The translations under genes were made by a program, and so were the position numbers. Positions 22,960 through 32,129 of a DNA stretch of 39,075 nt are shown in pieces (within the stretch, counting starts at the first letter, position 1; each line of letters starts with the position of its first letter). This DNA is from Alphaproteobacteria bacterium (GTDB taxonomy: Bacteria > Pseudomonadota > Alphaproteobacteria > Micropepsales > Micropepsaceae), in assembly GCA_020852655.1 (NCBI GenBank), contig JADZAI010000093.1, forward strand, positions 1 to 39,075. The letters are read 5' to 3'. A model generated the notes under the pieces. That model saw nothing but the letters and a program-made list of their open reading frames with translations, was not told where the DNA came from and made no database searches.

Positions 22960-24519
22960 ATGCTGCTCAGCGACATCCCGGAGATCGCCGCGCATCACGC
23001 CCCGAACGCGGTGGCGATCCATTTCGAGGGGCAATGGTGGACCTATGCCGAGCTGCGGAACCGCTGCTGGCAGCTTTCGAACGCGCTCCAGACCATCGCC
23101 GCGCCCGGCGACCGCGTCGCGATCCTGTCCGAGAACTGCCCCGAATATGCCGAGGCCTATTACGGCGTGCCGGGCGCTTCGATGGCGCTGACGCTGCTCA
23201 ACTACCGCCTCAGCCCGCGCGAGCTCACCTATATCATCAATAACTGCACCCCTTCGGTCCTCCTGGTGCAGCCGAAATACCTTGAGACCATCCGCCTGAT
23301 CCGCGCCGACCTGTCGAGCGTGAAGCATGTCGTGCTGATCGGCGGCACGTCGGACGACACGATTTCGTATGACGACCTGTTGAAGCGCGGCGAGGTGAAG
23401 GCGCCGGAGACAAAGCCCAAGGAGACCGATCTCTGCTGGCTGCTCTACACCTCCGGCACCACGGGCCTGCCAAAGGGCGCCATGCTGAGCCATCGCAACC
23501 TGATGGCCTCGATCATGAACGCGATGGCGGGCGGGGCCGAGGCGCTGCCCGACGAGGTGCCGCTCTTCATGTTCCCGCAATTCCACGTCGCCGGCTATGT
23601 GATGCCGATGTACCACCTCAGGAAGTGGCCGGTGGTCATCATGGGGGCCTTCGATCCGGTCAGCTTCCTCAAAGCCGTGGAGCAATACCGCGTCACGTCC
23701 GCGCCGGTCGCACCGACCATGCTGGCGATGCTGCTCGAGAATCCGGCGATGAGGGATTACGACCTCTCCTCGCTCCGCAGCTTCGGCTATGGCGCGTCGT
23801 CGATGCCGCTGGAGGTGCTGAAGACCGCCTTCCGCAAGCTGCCGGGCGTCGGCTTCGGCACGGGCTTCGGCATGACCGAACTCGCCGGCAATGTCTTTGC
23901 TATGGGCAAGCAGGACCACATCCGCGCCGCGGAGGAGAATCTTGAGATCATCCGCTCCGTCGGCAAGCAATTGCCGCTCGCCCGCGTGCGCGTGCTCCAG
24001 GAAGACAACACCGACGCGCCGCCGAACGTGCCGGGCGAGATCGTCGTTAGGGGCGATCAGGTGTTGATGGGCTATTGGGCGAACGAGAAGGCGACGAAGG
24101 ACTCGTTCGTCGACGGCTGGTTCCGCACCGGCGATGTCGGCCGCTGGGACGACGAGGGCTATCTCTACATCGTCGACCGCAAGAAGGACATGATCCTGAC
24201 CGGCGGCGAGAATGTCTATCCGCGCGAGGTGGAAGAAATACTCTACGAACACCCGTCGATTGCGGAGGTCGCCGTTGTCGGCACGCCCGACCCGAAATGG
24301 GGCGAGAGTGTCGTCGCCGTGCTGCGCTTGAAGGAGGGCGCCGAGGCGCCCGCCGCCCGCGACGTCATCCAGTTCTGCCGCGAACGCATCGCCAGCTACA
24401 AGAAGCCGAGATTCGTGACCTATGTCGGCGAACTGCCGAAGAACGCCTCCGGCAAGATCCTCAAGCGCGAGCTTCGGGACCGGATTGCCGCGGGCGAGCT
24501 GAAGCTCGACGCGGGCTGA
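22960..24519 (+). CDS. Acyl-CoA ligase (AMP-binding, FadD-like)
   Basis: A 519-residue adenylate-forming enzyme that activates a carboxylic acid to its CoA thioester with ATP. The P-loop is LLYTSGTTGLPKG (161-173). YGASSMP and GFGMTE form the substrate and adenine pocket, RTGDVGRWDDEGYLYIVDRK is split around the hinge, and the catalytic Lys is in NASGKILKR near residue 499. The protein is full length. The ATG follows GGGAGGA by 5 bases. The chain length or ring type of the acid cannot be told. It heads a plus-strand run with the amidohydrolase. Confidence 0.95.
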   Translation: MLLSDIPEIAAHHAPNAVAIHFEGQWWTYAELRNRCWQLSNALQTIAAPGDRVAILSENCPEYAEAYYGVPGASMALTLLNYRLSPRELTYIINNCTPSVLLVQPKYLETIRLIRADLSSVKHVVLIGGTSDDTISYDDLLKRGEVKAPETKPKETDLCWLLYTSGTTGLPKGAMLSHRNLMASIMNAMAGGAEALPDEVPLFMFPQFHVAGYVMPMYHLRKWPVVIMGAFDPVSFLKAVEQYRVTSAPVAPTMLAMLLENPAMRDYDLSSLRSFGYGASSMPLEVLKTAFRKLPGVGFGTGFGMTELAGNVFAMGKQDHIRAAEENLEIIRSVGKQLPLARVRVLQEDNTDAPPNVPGEIVVRGDQVLMGYWANEKATKDSFVDGWFRTGDVGRWDDEGYLYIVDRKKDMILTGGENVYPREVEEILYEHPSIAEVAVVGTPDPKWGESVVAVLRLKEGAEAPAARDVIQFCRERIASYKKPRFVTYVGELPKNASGKILKRELRDRIAAGELKLDAG

Positions 24520-24658
24520 TCCTCCCCCAGCAGACTGGCAAGCGACCCTAGAGCAGACTCCAGATTCCTGTTGCGGATTACTGAAACGCGTGTCACAATT
24601 GAGGGGACATCAAGACGGGCGCCGCGAAAGGCAGCCCGCCCCAGCTTTGGAGACGCGT

Positions 24659-25984
24659 ATGGACAGCGCAGATTCGACGGGCGGCTTTGTGCTGGAGATT
24701 CCCGAGATGGTCGGCATTCCGCTGGCCGCCAAGCGCACCGCGCAGGCGAAGCAGAACGAGTGGCCGGCCGGCACCTATATAGTCTCGGCCGACAGCCACA
24801 TGATCGAGCGCGACTGCTGGGTCGATCGCTTCCCGGCGTCGCTGAAGAAGCGGGCGCCGCGCGTGGAGTTCAGCGACGGCGCCTATCGCTTCTCGATCGG
24901 CGGCGCGCCGATGATCCCGGAGGAGTTCGCCAAGGGCCTTTGCGAGGCCATGGAGTGCAATCCCGGCCTCTCGCAGGTCCCGGCCCATGTCGCCGACATG
25001 GACATCGAGGGCGTCGAGAAGGCGCTGATCTTCCCGCAGCGTCTTTTCGGCCTCTACATCATGGGCGGCCAGGAGGACATCCGCGAGGAGATCTTCACGA
25101 TCTACAACGACGACATTGCGCTCCGCTGCGCCGAGAGCAACGGCCGGCTCTACCCTGTGATGATGCCGAATTTCTGGGACGTCACGAAGACCATGGCCTC
25201 GCTCGACCGCATCAAGGCGCTCGGCGGCCGGGCGGTGATGCTGCCCAACAAACCCGCCAAGAACGAGGACGGCAAGGTCGTGCACTACAACGACCCGGCG
25301 CTCGATCCGATGTGGCAGGCGATCGAGGAGTCCGGCCTGCCCATCGTCTTCCATATCGGCGAGGCGATCGTACAGGCGATGCACGGCGCGGCGGGCACCG
25401 GCCTCATCACCCAGATGCAGGGCTTCCGCCATCAATGGGGCATGATGGTCTTCGGCGGCGTGTTCGACCGCTTCCCCGGGCTCAAGGTCGTGTTCGTCGA
25501 AGCCGGTCTCGCCTGGATCGCCTCGATGCTCCATGACGCCGACATGGGCTACAACTCGTTCCCCAACGCGATGATCCCCAAGCTCGCCCATCCGCCGAGC
25601 TGGTATTGGCGCAAACACTGCTACGCGACCTTCATGACCGACCCCTCGGGCCTTCAGCTCATCGACCGGATCGGACGCGAAACCGCGATGTGGTCGTCGG
25701 ATTATCCGCATCAGGAATCGACCTTCGGCTACACCCGCTCGTCGATCCAGGCGGTGTTCGACAGCGTGAAGGACGTCGAGGCGGCCCAGCGCATCCTCGG
25801 CAAGACGGCGCTCGACGTCTTCGACATGCACCGGCCGTATGAGCTGGACCGTACCCTGATCGACGGCAAGCGGCTGAAGGCCCGTCGCAAGCCCAAGGCG
25901 AAGGCAAGCGAATCGGCCGTGGCCGCGGCCACCGCCGCCGGCTCGACATCCGATCCGTTCGGGGTGGCCGCCGCGCGGCGCTGA
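24659..25984 (+). CDS. Amidohydrolase (amidohydrolase_2/ACMSD-like)
   Basis: A 441-residue metal-dependent TIM-barrel protein of the amidohydrolase-2 family, which includes ACMSD, gamma-resorcylate and related decarboxylases. SADSHMIE (43-50) has a DxH motif where most relatives have HxH or ExH; the next metal His is in VFHIGEA; the final Asp is in SSDYPHQES. Barrel length is normal, with a Lys/Ala-rich tail (about 400-441) that looks disordered. I chose the ATG at 24659, with GGAG 8 bases upstream, over an earlier in-frame start. In this setting decarboxylation or hydrolysis of a catabolic intermediate is likely. Confidence 0.9.
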   Translation: MDSADSTGGFVLEIPEMVGIPLAAKRTAQAKQNEWPAGTYIVSADSHMIERDCWVDRFPASLKKRAPRVEFSDGAYRFSIGGAPMIPEEFAKGLCEAMECNPGLSQVPAHVADMDIEGVEKALIFPQRLFGLYIMGGQEDIREEIFTIYNDDIALRCAESNGRLYPVMMPNFWDVTKTMASLDRIKALGGRAVMLPNKPAKNEDGKVVHYNDPALDPMWQAIEESGLPIVFHIGEAIVQAMHGAAGTGLITQMQGFRHQWGMMVFGGVFDRFPGLKVVFVEAGLAWIASMLHDADMGYNSFPNAMIPKLAHPPSWYWRKHCYATFMTDPSGLQLIDRIGRETAMWSSDYPHQESTFGYTRSSIQAVFDSVKDVEAAQRILGKTALDVFDMHRPYELDRTLIDGKRLKARRKPKAKASESAVAAATAAGSTSDPFGVAAARR

Positions 25985-26072
25985 GCCGGCGCCGGCGGCC
26001 TCAGGAAGACGGCGCAAGGAAAAAGGGGCGACGCGATGCGCCATCCCCTCACGCTCGGTACAGAATGACGCC

Positions 26073-27308
26073 TTACTCGGCCGCGCTCGCCTTGCGCAGG
26101 TCCGGGGCATTGGTCGTCGGAATGGGCGTGCTGGACATCTGGGTCTCCTTCAGCGCCTCCACCGCCTTCTCGTTTTCCATGATCTTCTTCATGACCGCCG
26201 CGCCGGCGCGTTCGAACATGTGGCGGTTGTCGATCAGATACTGGCGTGAGATCGACAGATTCTCGGTGTGCTTGTTGATCGCGGGAACGACATAGCGCGC
26301 AACCATGTCCCAGCTGCGGCGCGTATTCTCCGGATTCGCCCAGTCGTTGACGAAGCCGATCACCGCACCGAAACCGCCCGAAACCTCGTCGATCTCGAGA
26401 ATCTTCTTCACCAGGTCGTCCGGCGTGCCGATCACCGCCGTCGTGCCTTCGGTGAAGGCCGTCATGTCGACCGCGTGGTCCGGGTTCTCGAAGCGGATCG
26501 CATCCGGGCGGCCCAGCGTCTCCAGCGTATACTCGTTGTGCCAGCGCATCAGGCCGTGGCCGGCTTCCTTGCGGGCCTGTTCGCGCGTCTCGGCGATATG
26601 CCAGGACAGCAGGATGCGCCACTCCTTGCGGTCGGCGACCTTGCCGGCCTTCTTCGCCGCGTCCTCGGCGAAGCCCCACTGGGTGCGCAGGCCGTTGAGC
26701 CCGCCCTTCTGCATCGAACCGAGCGAGATGATGCCGATGCCGTATTTGCCGGCCAGCGTCATACCCGAAGGGCTCACCTGCGAGGCGACGACGAACGGCA
26801 TCTCCTCCTGCAACGGCAGGAGCTGGAGCTTGGCGTCCTTGATCGTGAACCACTCGCTCTCATGCGTGACGCGCTCGCCCTTCATCAGCCGCATGATCAC
26901 GCTGATCGCTTCGTCCTGGCGGTCGCGCTGCACCATCGGGTCGATGCCGAGGACGTAGGCATCGGAGGGCAGGGCGCCGGGACCGGAGCCGAAAATCGCG
27001 CGGCCGCCCGTCATGTGGTCGAGCTGCACCATGCGCTGGGCGACGTTGAAGGGGTGGTGATACGGCAGCGACACGACGCCGGTCCCCAGCCTGATCGTGT
27101 GGGTGCGTTCGCCGGCTGCCGCGAGGAACATCTCCGGGCTCGCGATCATCTCCCAGCCCGACGAGTGATGCTCGCCGCACCAGAATTCGTCGTAGCCCAG
27201 CTTATCGAGCTGCTCGACCAGGTCGAGATCGCGGCGGAACTGTAGCCGCGGATGCTCGCCGATCGGGTGGTGCGGCGCCAGGAACGCTCCGAATTTCAAA
27301 CGTGCCAT
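26073..27308 (-). CDS. LLM-class flavin monooxygenase (limonene-monooxygenase-like)
   Basis: A 411-residue luciferase-like monooxygenase using reduced FMN from a partner reductase. The opening RLKFGAFLAPHHPIGEHP, the GEHHSSGWE stretch, GTGVVSLPYHHPFNVAQRM and GPGALPSDAYVLGID resemble the limonene 1,2-monooxygenase LimB. The family therefore fits oxidation of a terpenoid or other hydrophobic substrate, but the true substrate is open. I chose the ATG at 27308, where the family's first strand begins; the upstream in-frame stretch is unlike the family. Ends convergent with the amidohydrolase gene, 88 bases away. No reductase gene is seen in the window. Confidence 0.93.
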   Translation of the reverse strand: MARLKFGAFLAPHHPIGEHPRLQFRRDLDLVEQLDKLGYDEFWCGEHHSSGWEMIASPEMFLAAAGERTHTIRLGTGVVSLPYHHPFNVAQRMVQLDHMTGGRAIFGSGPGALPSDAYVLGIDPMVQRDRQDEAISVIMRLMKGERVTHESEWFTIKDAKLQLLPLQEEMPFVVASQVSPSGMTLAGKYGIGIISLGSMQKGGLNGLRTQWGFAEDAAKKAGKVADRKEWRILLSWHIAETREQARKEAGHGLMRWHNEYTLETLGRPDAIRFENPDHAVDMTAFTEGTTAVIGTPDDLVKKILEIDEVSGGFGAVIGFVNDWANPENTRRSWDMVARYVVPAINKHTENLSISRQYLIDNRHMFERAGAAVMKKIMENEKAVEALKETQMSSTPIPTTNAPDLRKASAAE

Positions 27309-27548
27309 ACTTCCCAAGTCTCCTTTTATTTTAGGTTCTGCGATTTCGGTTTGCTGCCGCGGTAGCCGTGCGGTTCGGATTTCGCAATGCCGCCTGCTTG
27401 CCAGTTTCGCCGGGGCGGCGACAAGATGGCGCACCCGGAAGGGCGGGTAGCCGCATTTGACTCCGTTCCCGTTCTTTATACGCTGATCTGGTTTTCATAG
27501 CGAGCACAGGCACAAGTACGGCCTGGCCCGAGGACCGGAGGAAACCGC
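27309..27548. other. Divergent promoter region between the LLM monooxygenase and SnoaL-like genes
   Basis: This 240-bp region has no gene. It is AT-richer near 27310-27345 and 27455-27500. TTGACT occurs at 27457-27462 on the plus strand, but no good -10 box lies at the usual spacing. The 24-bp shared element is not present here. Confidence 0.5.
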
Positions 27549-28001
27549 ATGTCTGCGGAAGGTGCGGCGCTCTCATTCGACGAGCGCCTCAAGATCGAAC
27601 ACGCCTGCACGCGCCTGTCGATCGACTATTCGCATTTCGCCGACGCGCGACAGATGGACGCGTGGGCAGAACTTTTCGCCGAGGATGCGGAACTCGTCGT
27701 GATGGGCGCCGTCCAGCGTGGGCGCGCCGCCATCCGCAATTCCGTCGGCGACGGCACCGCGGAAACCGCCTCCTTTCACAGCAACTCCAACATCCGCATA
27801 GATGTCGTGTCTGCGACGGAAGCGCGCGGCGAAATCTGCGCCACCGTGTTTGTCGTGCCGGTGAAGGACGGCAAGGCGCAGACGCGCGACCTCGCGCCTA
27901 CGATCATCGGCAAATATCTCGATACCTACCGGAAAACGCCTGGCGGCTGGCGCTTCGGCCGCCGCGAGTTCGTTGCGACGATGACGCGCATGACCGACTG
28001 A
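27549..28001 (+). CDS. SnoaL-like (NTF2-fold) protein
   Basis: A 150-residue cone-shaped NTF2-fold protein of the SnoaL-4 type. The pattern DERLKIEHACTRLSIDY, HFADARQMDAWAELFAEDA and the closing GGWRFGRREFVATM are usual for it. Members act as small hydratases, isomerases or dehydratase-like enzymes, often with ring-hydroxylating or steroid catabolic enzymes. The ATG has GGAGG 7 bases upstream. It precedes the TonB receptor by 158 bases and is divergent from the LLM monooxygenase gene. Confidence 0.9.
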   Translation: MSAEGAALSFDERLKIEHACTRLSIDYSHFADARQMDAWAELFAEDAELVVMGAVQRGRAAIRNSVGDGTAETASFHSNSNIRIDVVSATEARGEICATVFVVPVKDGKAQTRDLAPTIIGKYLDTYRKTPGGWRFGRREFVATMTRMTD

Positions 28002-28098
28002 GCCCTCGAACCGGTCGCGCGCTGTGCCGTGGCAGGAGATGCGAGCGAGACATCTCGCAGCGCACAACCGAATTCGCAGAACAAGTTCTATTTCTACG

Positions 28099-28127
28099 TT
28101 GACAAAAATTAGACGCCTCTCCAACAT
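28099..28127 (+). promoter_or_regulatory. Candidate sigma70-type promoter of the TonB receptor
   Basis: A perfect -35 box TTGACA (28099-28104) is followed by a 17-base spacer and CAACAT (28122-28127), only 3 of 6 to the -10 consensus. It ends 33 bases before the ATG at 28160, so the receptor may be transcribed apart from the SnoaL-like gene. Confidence 0.4.
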
Positions 28128-28159
28128 TTCGTCCACCAACACGATCAAGGGGGAGCACC

Positions 28160-30772
28160 ATGAAGAAGTCGATCGCAGGGAGAAGTCTGTTCGCCGGCGT
28201 GGCCAGTGCGGCCTTGTTGTGCGGCGGAGCGTGGGCGCAGGACCAAGCCGCGCCTGCTGACGTGCAGGTGGCCCAGGCCGACGCGGGCAGGCAGGCGGAC
28301 GACAGCGAAGTTATCACGGTCACGTCCGAGCGCCGCGCCCAGAATCTTCAGGACGTGCCGGCTTCGGTCACTGCCTTCACGACGAAAATCCGCGACGTCA
28401 CCGGCATCATCACGCCGCAGCAGCAGCTCAACTTCACGCCGGGCGTCTTCTACAATCCCGCCTTCGATCGCGTGACCATCCGCGGCATCGGCCGCGTCAC
28501 GACCCAGATCGGCACCGATGCCGGCGTCGCCGTCTACCAGGACGGCTTCTACGTCGCGAGCCCGACCAATATCGGCGGCTCCACTCTCGGCACCCAGCGC
28601 GTCGAAGTGCTGCGCGGCCCGCAGGGCACGCTCTACGGCCGCAACTCGATCGGCGGTGCGCTGAACGCCATTTCCCGCCGCCCCACCGACGAGGTCGAAG
28701 CCGATGCGCGCATCAGCGTCAACAATTACGGCGGCGTGACGCTGGAAACCCGCGTCGCCGGCCCGATCGCCGACTGGGTGTCGGGCAGCCTGCGCGTCGG
28801 CGCGGTCGAGCAGGAAGAGGGCTATTACAAGAATTTCTCGAACAGCAAGGACGAAGGCGGGCCGGAGAGTAGCTGGAACGTCGACGCCCAGTTAAAGTTC
28901 AAGTTCGACGACAATTTCGACGCCTGGATCCGCTACACGACGCTCGATTCCACCACCCATCCGCGCAACTCAGTCGGTATCACCGCCTATGGCGTACCGA
29001 ACCGCGGCACCGGCGTTCCCTACGTCTTCTATGGGCTGCCGGCGGACGGCAATCCGGGCGTGGAAGATCACCGCATGTTCCGCACCGATCGCCGCTCGAC
29101 GGCAACCTACGACAACTACCACATGGTCATCGGCGAGGCCGTCTACCACGCCGACGGCTTCGACGTGAAATACACCGGCGGCTACCGCACCTACGACTAC
29201 CTGCTGAGCCTCGACGGCAACGCAACCGACAATGTCGACTTCCAGTTCCCGTATGACTGCGGAATCCTCGTCACAGGGGTCGAGAACGAGGACTGCGATG
29301 CGGTCACGCCGGGCATCCAGCGCTACTACCGCACGGTCCACAACGACATCATCCAGGATCAGACCGACGATCGCGAGGGCTTCAGCCACGAGCTGAACAT
29401 CACCTCGACCGGCGACGGACCGTTCCAATACATCCTCGGCGCCTATTATTTCGAGGAAGACCAGTCACAGCGCTTCAGCATCATTTCCGTCGACGAACCG
29501 GGCAACTCGATCGTCAACGGCGGCGGCGCCAATCCCGACAACACGACCACCGGCCATGCGGGCGTCGCTGGACACCAGGGGCTGATCTACGAATATCACA
29601 CCCTGCTGACGACCAAGTCGTCGGCGATCTACGGCCAGCTCGACTACCAGTTCACGCCGGAGCTCAAGGCGACGGTCGGCCTGCGCTATTCCTACGACAA
29701 GAAGGAAGGCTACGAAGACAACATCTTCATCGCCTGGCTCGTGGCCGGCTTCCCCGGCGCCCCGACATTCGGCATTCCGCCGACGCTCTTCGACTACACG
29801 GTCGGCATCTGCCCGTCGGCGTCGGACCCGGCCAGCGGCGTCATGGACCCCGAACGTCTCGACCCGGCCTATGCCTGCCCCGTCTATCGCAACATGGACG
29901 ATTCCTGGGATGCCGTGACCGGCACGGCGGGCATCGAATGGACGCCGAACGACGACACGCTGGTCTACGGCAAGTACAGCCGCGGCTTCAAGGCAGGCGG
30001 TTTCAATCTCGGCACGATGCTGGCCGATCCGACCGTGGGCGAAGAAACGGTCGACGCCTGGGAGGTCGGCTGGAAGCAGACGGTGGACGAGCGGCTCATG
30101 TTCAACGCCGCCGCCTTCTTCTACCAGTATCACGACCAGCAGGTCCCGGTCGCTGAGGTGCAGTCCGACGCAGCCACGGGACAGCAGATCCAGGTCAGCG
30201 TCCTCACCAACCTCTCCGAGGTGGAGAATTACGGCCTCGAGGTCGAAGCGACCTGGGAGCCGATCGACAATCTCCGCTTCATGGCGAACTACAGCTATCT
30301 CCACGCCGAGATCATCAAGGCGTCGCTCTATGCCGACGTCGCGGACCCGCTGGCGCTCCAGCCGGAAGCCCAACCGGTCGGGGCTGTCGTGGCGAACACG
30401 CAGCAACAATCCGTCGTCGGCAACACCCCGCCGGGATCGCCGGAGCACAAATTCTCGATCAACGGCTCCTACACATATGAGTCCAACATCGGGGACTTCA
30501 TAGCGTCTGCGACCTGGACCTATCGCAGCCATTCCTTCCAGACGATGTTCAACACCAAGCAGCACCTCGTCGAGGGCGGCAGCCTGGTCGATCTTCGCCT
30601 GACCTGGAACGACAAGGACAGCGGCCTGTCCATTATCGGCAGCGTGAACAACGTGTTCGATGCGGAAGTCATGACCGGCTTCTTCACCGATTCCCCTGCC
30701 CGCCTCAGCTTCCAGTCGCTCTTCCTGGAGCCGCCGCGGCAGTTCTTCCTGGAAGTCCGCTACAGCTACTAG
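28160..30772 (+). CDS. TonB-dependent outer-membrane receptor (complete)
   Basis: An 870-residue receptor for energised uptake across the outer membrane. A signal peptide (1 to about 26, ending AWAQ) is followed by a linker and TonB-box-like DDSEVITVTSERR. The plug contains VPASVTAF, VTIRGIG, VEVLRGPQGTLYGRNSIGGA. The barrel ends YSY, one aromatic short of the usual terminal Phe; glycine- and aromatic-rich strands such as YGKYSRGFKAGGF are visible. Cys pairs occur in an extracellular-loop-like region (YDCGILVTGVENEDCD) and again near GICPSASDP. The start has GGGGGAG 6 bases upstream. Surrounded by catabolic enzymes, it probably imports a hydrophobic substrate rather than iron, but siderophore uptake cannot be excluded. 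Confidence 0.95.
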   Translation: MKKSIAGRSLFAGVASAALLCGGAWAQDQAAPADVQVAQADAGRQADDSEVITVTSERRAQNLQDVPASVTAFTTKIRDVTGIITPQQQLNFTPGVFYNPAFDRVTIRGIGRVTTQIGTDAGVAVYQDGFYVASPTNIGGSTLGTQRVEVLRGPQGTLYGRNSIGGALNAISRRPTDEVEADARISVNNYGGVTLETRVAGPIADWVSGSLRVGAVEQEEGYYKNFSNSKDEGGPESSWNVDAQLKFKFDDNFDAWIRYTTLDSTTHPRNSVGITAYGVPNRGTGVPYVFYGLPADGNPGVEDHRMFRTDRRSTATYDNYHMVIGEAVYHADGFDVKYTGGYRTYDYLLSLDGNATDNVDFQFPYDCGILVTGVENEDCDAVTPGIQRYYRTVHNDIIQDQTDDREGFSHELNITSTGDGPFQYILGAYYFEEDQSQRFSIISVDEPGNSIVNGGGANPDNTTTGHAGVAGHQGLIYEYHTLLTTKSSAIYGQLDYQFTPELKATVGLRYSYDKKEGYEDNIFIAWLVAGFPGAPTFGIPPTLFDYTVGICPSASDPASGVMDPERLDPAYACPVYRNMDDSWDAVTGTAGIEWTPNDDTLVYGKYSRGFKAGGFNLGTMLADPTVGEETVDAWEVGWKQTVDERLMFNAAAFFYQYHDQQVPVAEVQSDAATGQQIQVSVLTNLSEVENYGLEVEATWEPIDNLRFMANYSYLHAEIIKASLYADVADPLALQPEAQPVGAVVANTQQQSVVGNTPPGSPEHKFSINGSYTYESNIGDFIASATWTYRSHSFQTMFNTKQHLVEGGSLVDLRLTWNDKDSGLSIIGSVNNVFDAEVMTGFFTDSPARLSFQSLFLEPPRQFFLEVRYSY

Positions 30773-30787
30773 GAGCGGCAGTCTCCA

Positions 30788-30810
30788 AAGGCGCCGCTTC
30801 GGCGGCGCTT
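30788..30810 (+). terminator. First hairpin after the TonB receptor
   Basis: GCGCCGC (30791-30797), a TTCG tetraloop and GCGGCGC (30802-30808), extended by weaker pairs on both sides. There is no T-run, so on its own it is an mRNA-stabilising or weak termination hairpin. It sits 15 bases after the stop codon. Confidence 0.6.
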
Positions 30811-30816
30811 CCTTGG

Positions 30817-30850
30817 CTCCCGCGTCGTCCGGCGCGGGAGTTGGTTTTTG
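30817..30850 (+). terminator. Rho-independent terminator after the TonB receptor
   Basis: An 8-bp perfect stem, CTCCCGCG (30817-30824) with CGCGGGAG (30833-30840), loop of 8, then TTGGTTTTTG. This is the clearest intrinsic terminator in the window and separates the receptor transcript from the SDR gene at 30892. Confidence 0.8.
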
Positions 30851-30891
30851 TGACGCGCGCCGGCCCCACGGCGGCGCCAGGGGAGAACGAC

Positions 30892-31674
30892 ATGGCACGC
30901 CTCTTGGAAGGACGGGTCGCGCTCATCACGGGCGCCGGCCGCGGACAGGGCCTCAGCGCCGCGCAGCTCTTCGCCGACAACGGCGCCAAGCTCGTCATCA
31001 CCGACCTCGATTCGGAATCGGTCGACGCCGCCGTCGCCGCGATCGCCGACAAGGGCGGCGACGCAGTGGGCAGCGTCGGCGACGTTTCGAAGTCCGAAGA
31101 CGTCCGCGCAGCCCTGGCGCTGGCGAAGGACCGCTTCGGCGGCCTCGACATCCTCTACAACAATGCCGGCATCGGCTTCTCGGCCAAGCAGCGCATGGGC
31201 GTCGAGATGACCGATCTGGTGAACTGCACCGAGGAGGACTGGGACCGCATCATCGCGATCAATCTCACCGGCGTCTTCCTGATGTGCAAATACGGCGTGC
31301 CGATGCTGACGGAGCGCGGCGGCGGCGTCGTCATCAACACCGCCTCCATCGGCGGCCTGCGCGGCGGTCCCTCGGCGCACGCCTATGCGGTGTCGAAGGC
31401 GGGCGTCATCCACATCTCGCGCCTCATCGCCCGCACCTATGGCGCCAAGAAAATCCGCGCCAACACGATCTGCCCCGGGGTGATCGACACCGACATGATC
31501 CACAGCCACATGCTCATGAGCAACGCGGCGCGCGACGCGATCAGCCAGGCGACCCCGATCGGTCGCATCGGCACGCCGCGCGACATCGCGGAGCTGGCGC
31601 TCTATCTCGCCAGCGACGCGGCGTCCTTCATCACCGGCCAGGCCATCGCCATCGACGGCGGCATGACCGCCTGA
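30892..31674 (+). CDS. SDR family oxidoreductase
   Basis: A 260-residue NAD(P)-dependent dehydrogenase. TGAGRGQG (13-20) is the cofactor loop, NNAG is at 90-93, the catalytic Ser is 152 (NTASIGG) and Tyr 165/Lys 169 (YAVSK) finish the site. Asp 38 (VITDLD) after strand 2 favours NAD(H). The RGQG loop recalls mycofactocin-linked SDRs, but the typical insertion is missing. The ATG has GGGGAG 6 bases upstream. It stops 4 bases before the convergent VOC gene. Confidence 0.92.
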   Translation: MARLLEGRVALITGAGRGQGLSAAQLFADNGAKLVITDLDSESVDAAVAAIADKGGDAVGSVGDVSKSEDVRAALALAKDRFGGLDILYNNAGIGFSAKQRMGVEMTDLVNCTEEDWDRIIAINLTGVFLMCKYGVPMLTERGGGVVINTASIGGLRGGPSAHAYAVSKAGVIHISRLIARTYGAKKIRANTICPGVIDTDMIHSHMLMSNAARDAISQATPIGRIGTPRDIAELALYLASDAASFITGQAIAIDGGMTA

Positions 31675-31678
31675 CGGA

Positions 31679-32059
31679 TCAGGTCATCGGCGCGAGGAGT
31701 TCGATCGTGTAGCCGTCGGGGTCCTTCGCGAGCCCGACGATCAGCTTCAGCGGCTCGAACTTCATAGCGTCGGCCATGATCTCCAGGCCCTCCTTGCGGA
31801 TCTTGGCGATCACGGCGGAAGGATCGGGCACGTTGAACACCAGCTTCACCGGGTTGTTCGTGTAGTGCTGGGCCGAACCGTCGGTGTAGTGCATCAGCGC
31901 GATGGAAGGCGAGCCGTCATAGCCGACGATCACCTCGTCCATATTGTCCAGCTTGAACTCCTGCGTCTTCGTCATGCCCAGCACGCGCGTGTAGAAATCC
32001 ACCGAACGCGCCATGTCGCTGACGCCGATGCCGACGGCGGCCATGGATACGGATGCCAT
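31679..32059 (-). CDS. VOC family protein (lactoylglutathione-lyase-like)
   Basis: A 126-residue single-module VOC protein. The first strand-helix unit is AVGIGVSDMARSVDFYTRVLGM and the end is VGLAKDPDGYTIELLAP, where the DPDGYTIEL motif with its metal-ligand Glu is the family's signature. The expected first His is replaced (AVGIGV). Divergent from the second LLM monooxygenase with 151 bases between them, and convergent with the SDR gene. Confidence 0.9.
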   Translation of the reverse strand: MASVSMAAVGIGVSDMARSVDFYTRVLGMTKTQEFKLDNMDEVIVGYDGSPSIALMHYTDGSAQHYTNNPVKLVFNVPDPSAVIAKIRKEGLEIMADAMKFEPLKLIVGLAKDPDGYTIELLAPMT

Positions 32060-32129
32060 TGTCTCTCCTCCCGATATATGTGCGGCGAGTGTGGTACGGC
32101 GCCCATGGCGTCGGCAAGCTGACGGCAGC

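Noticed and set aside
28036..28056. Inverted repeat GAGATG-N9-CATCTC after the SnoaL-like gene as a terminator
   Set aside because: Weak, overlapping pairing options and no T-run; chance is a fair explanation.
29465..30898. A 477-residue open frame opposite the TonB receptor
   Set aside because: No family features; the plus strand carries a complete receptor with signal peptide and plug motifs.
30892..31674. Mycofactocin-dependent SDR
   Set aside because: The GRGQG loop is suggestive, but the usual SHA continuation and insertion are missing and no mycofactocin genes are in the window.
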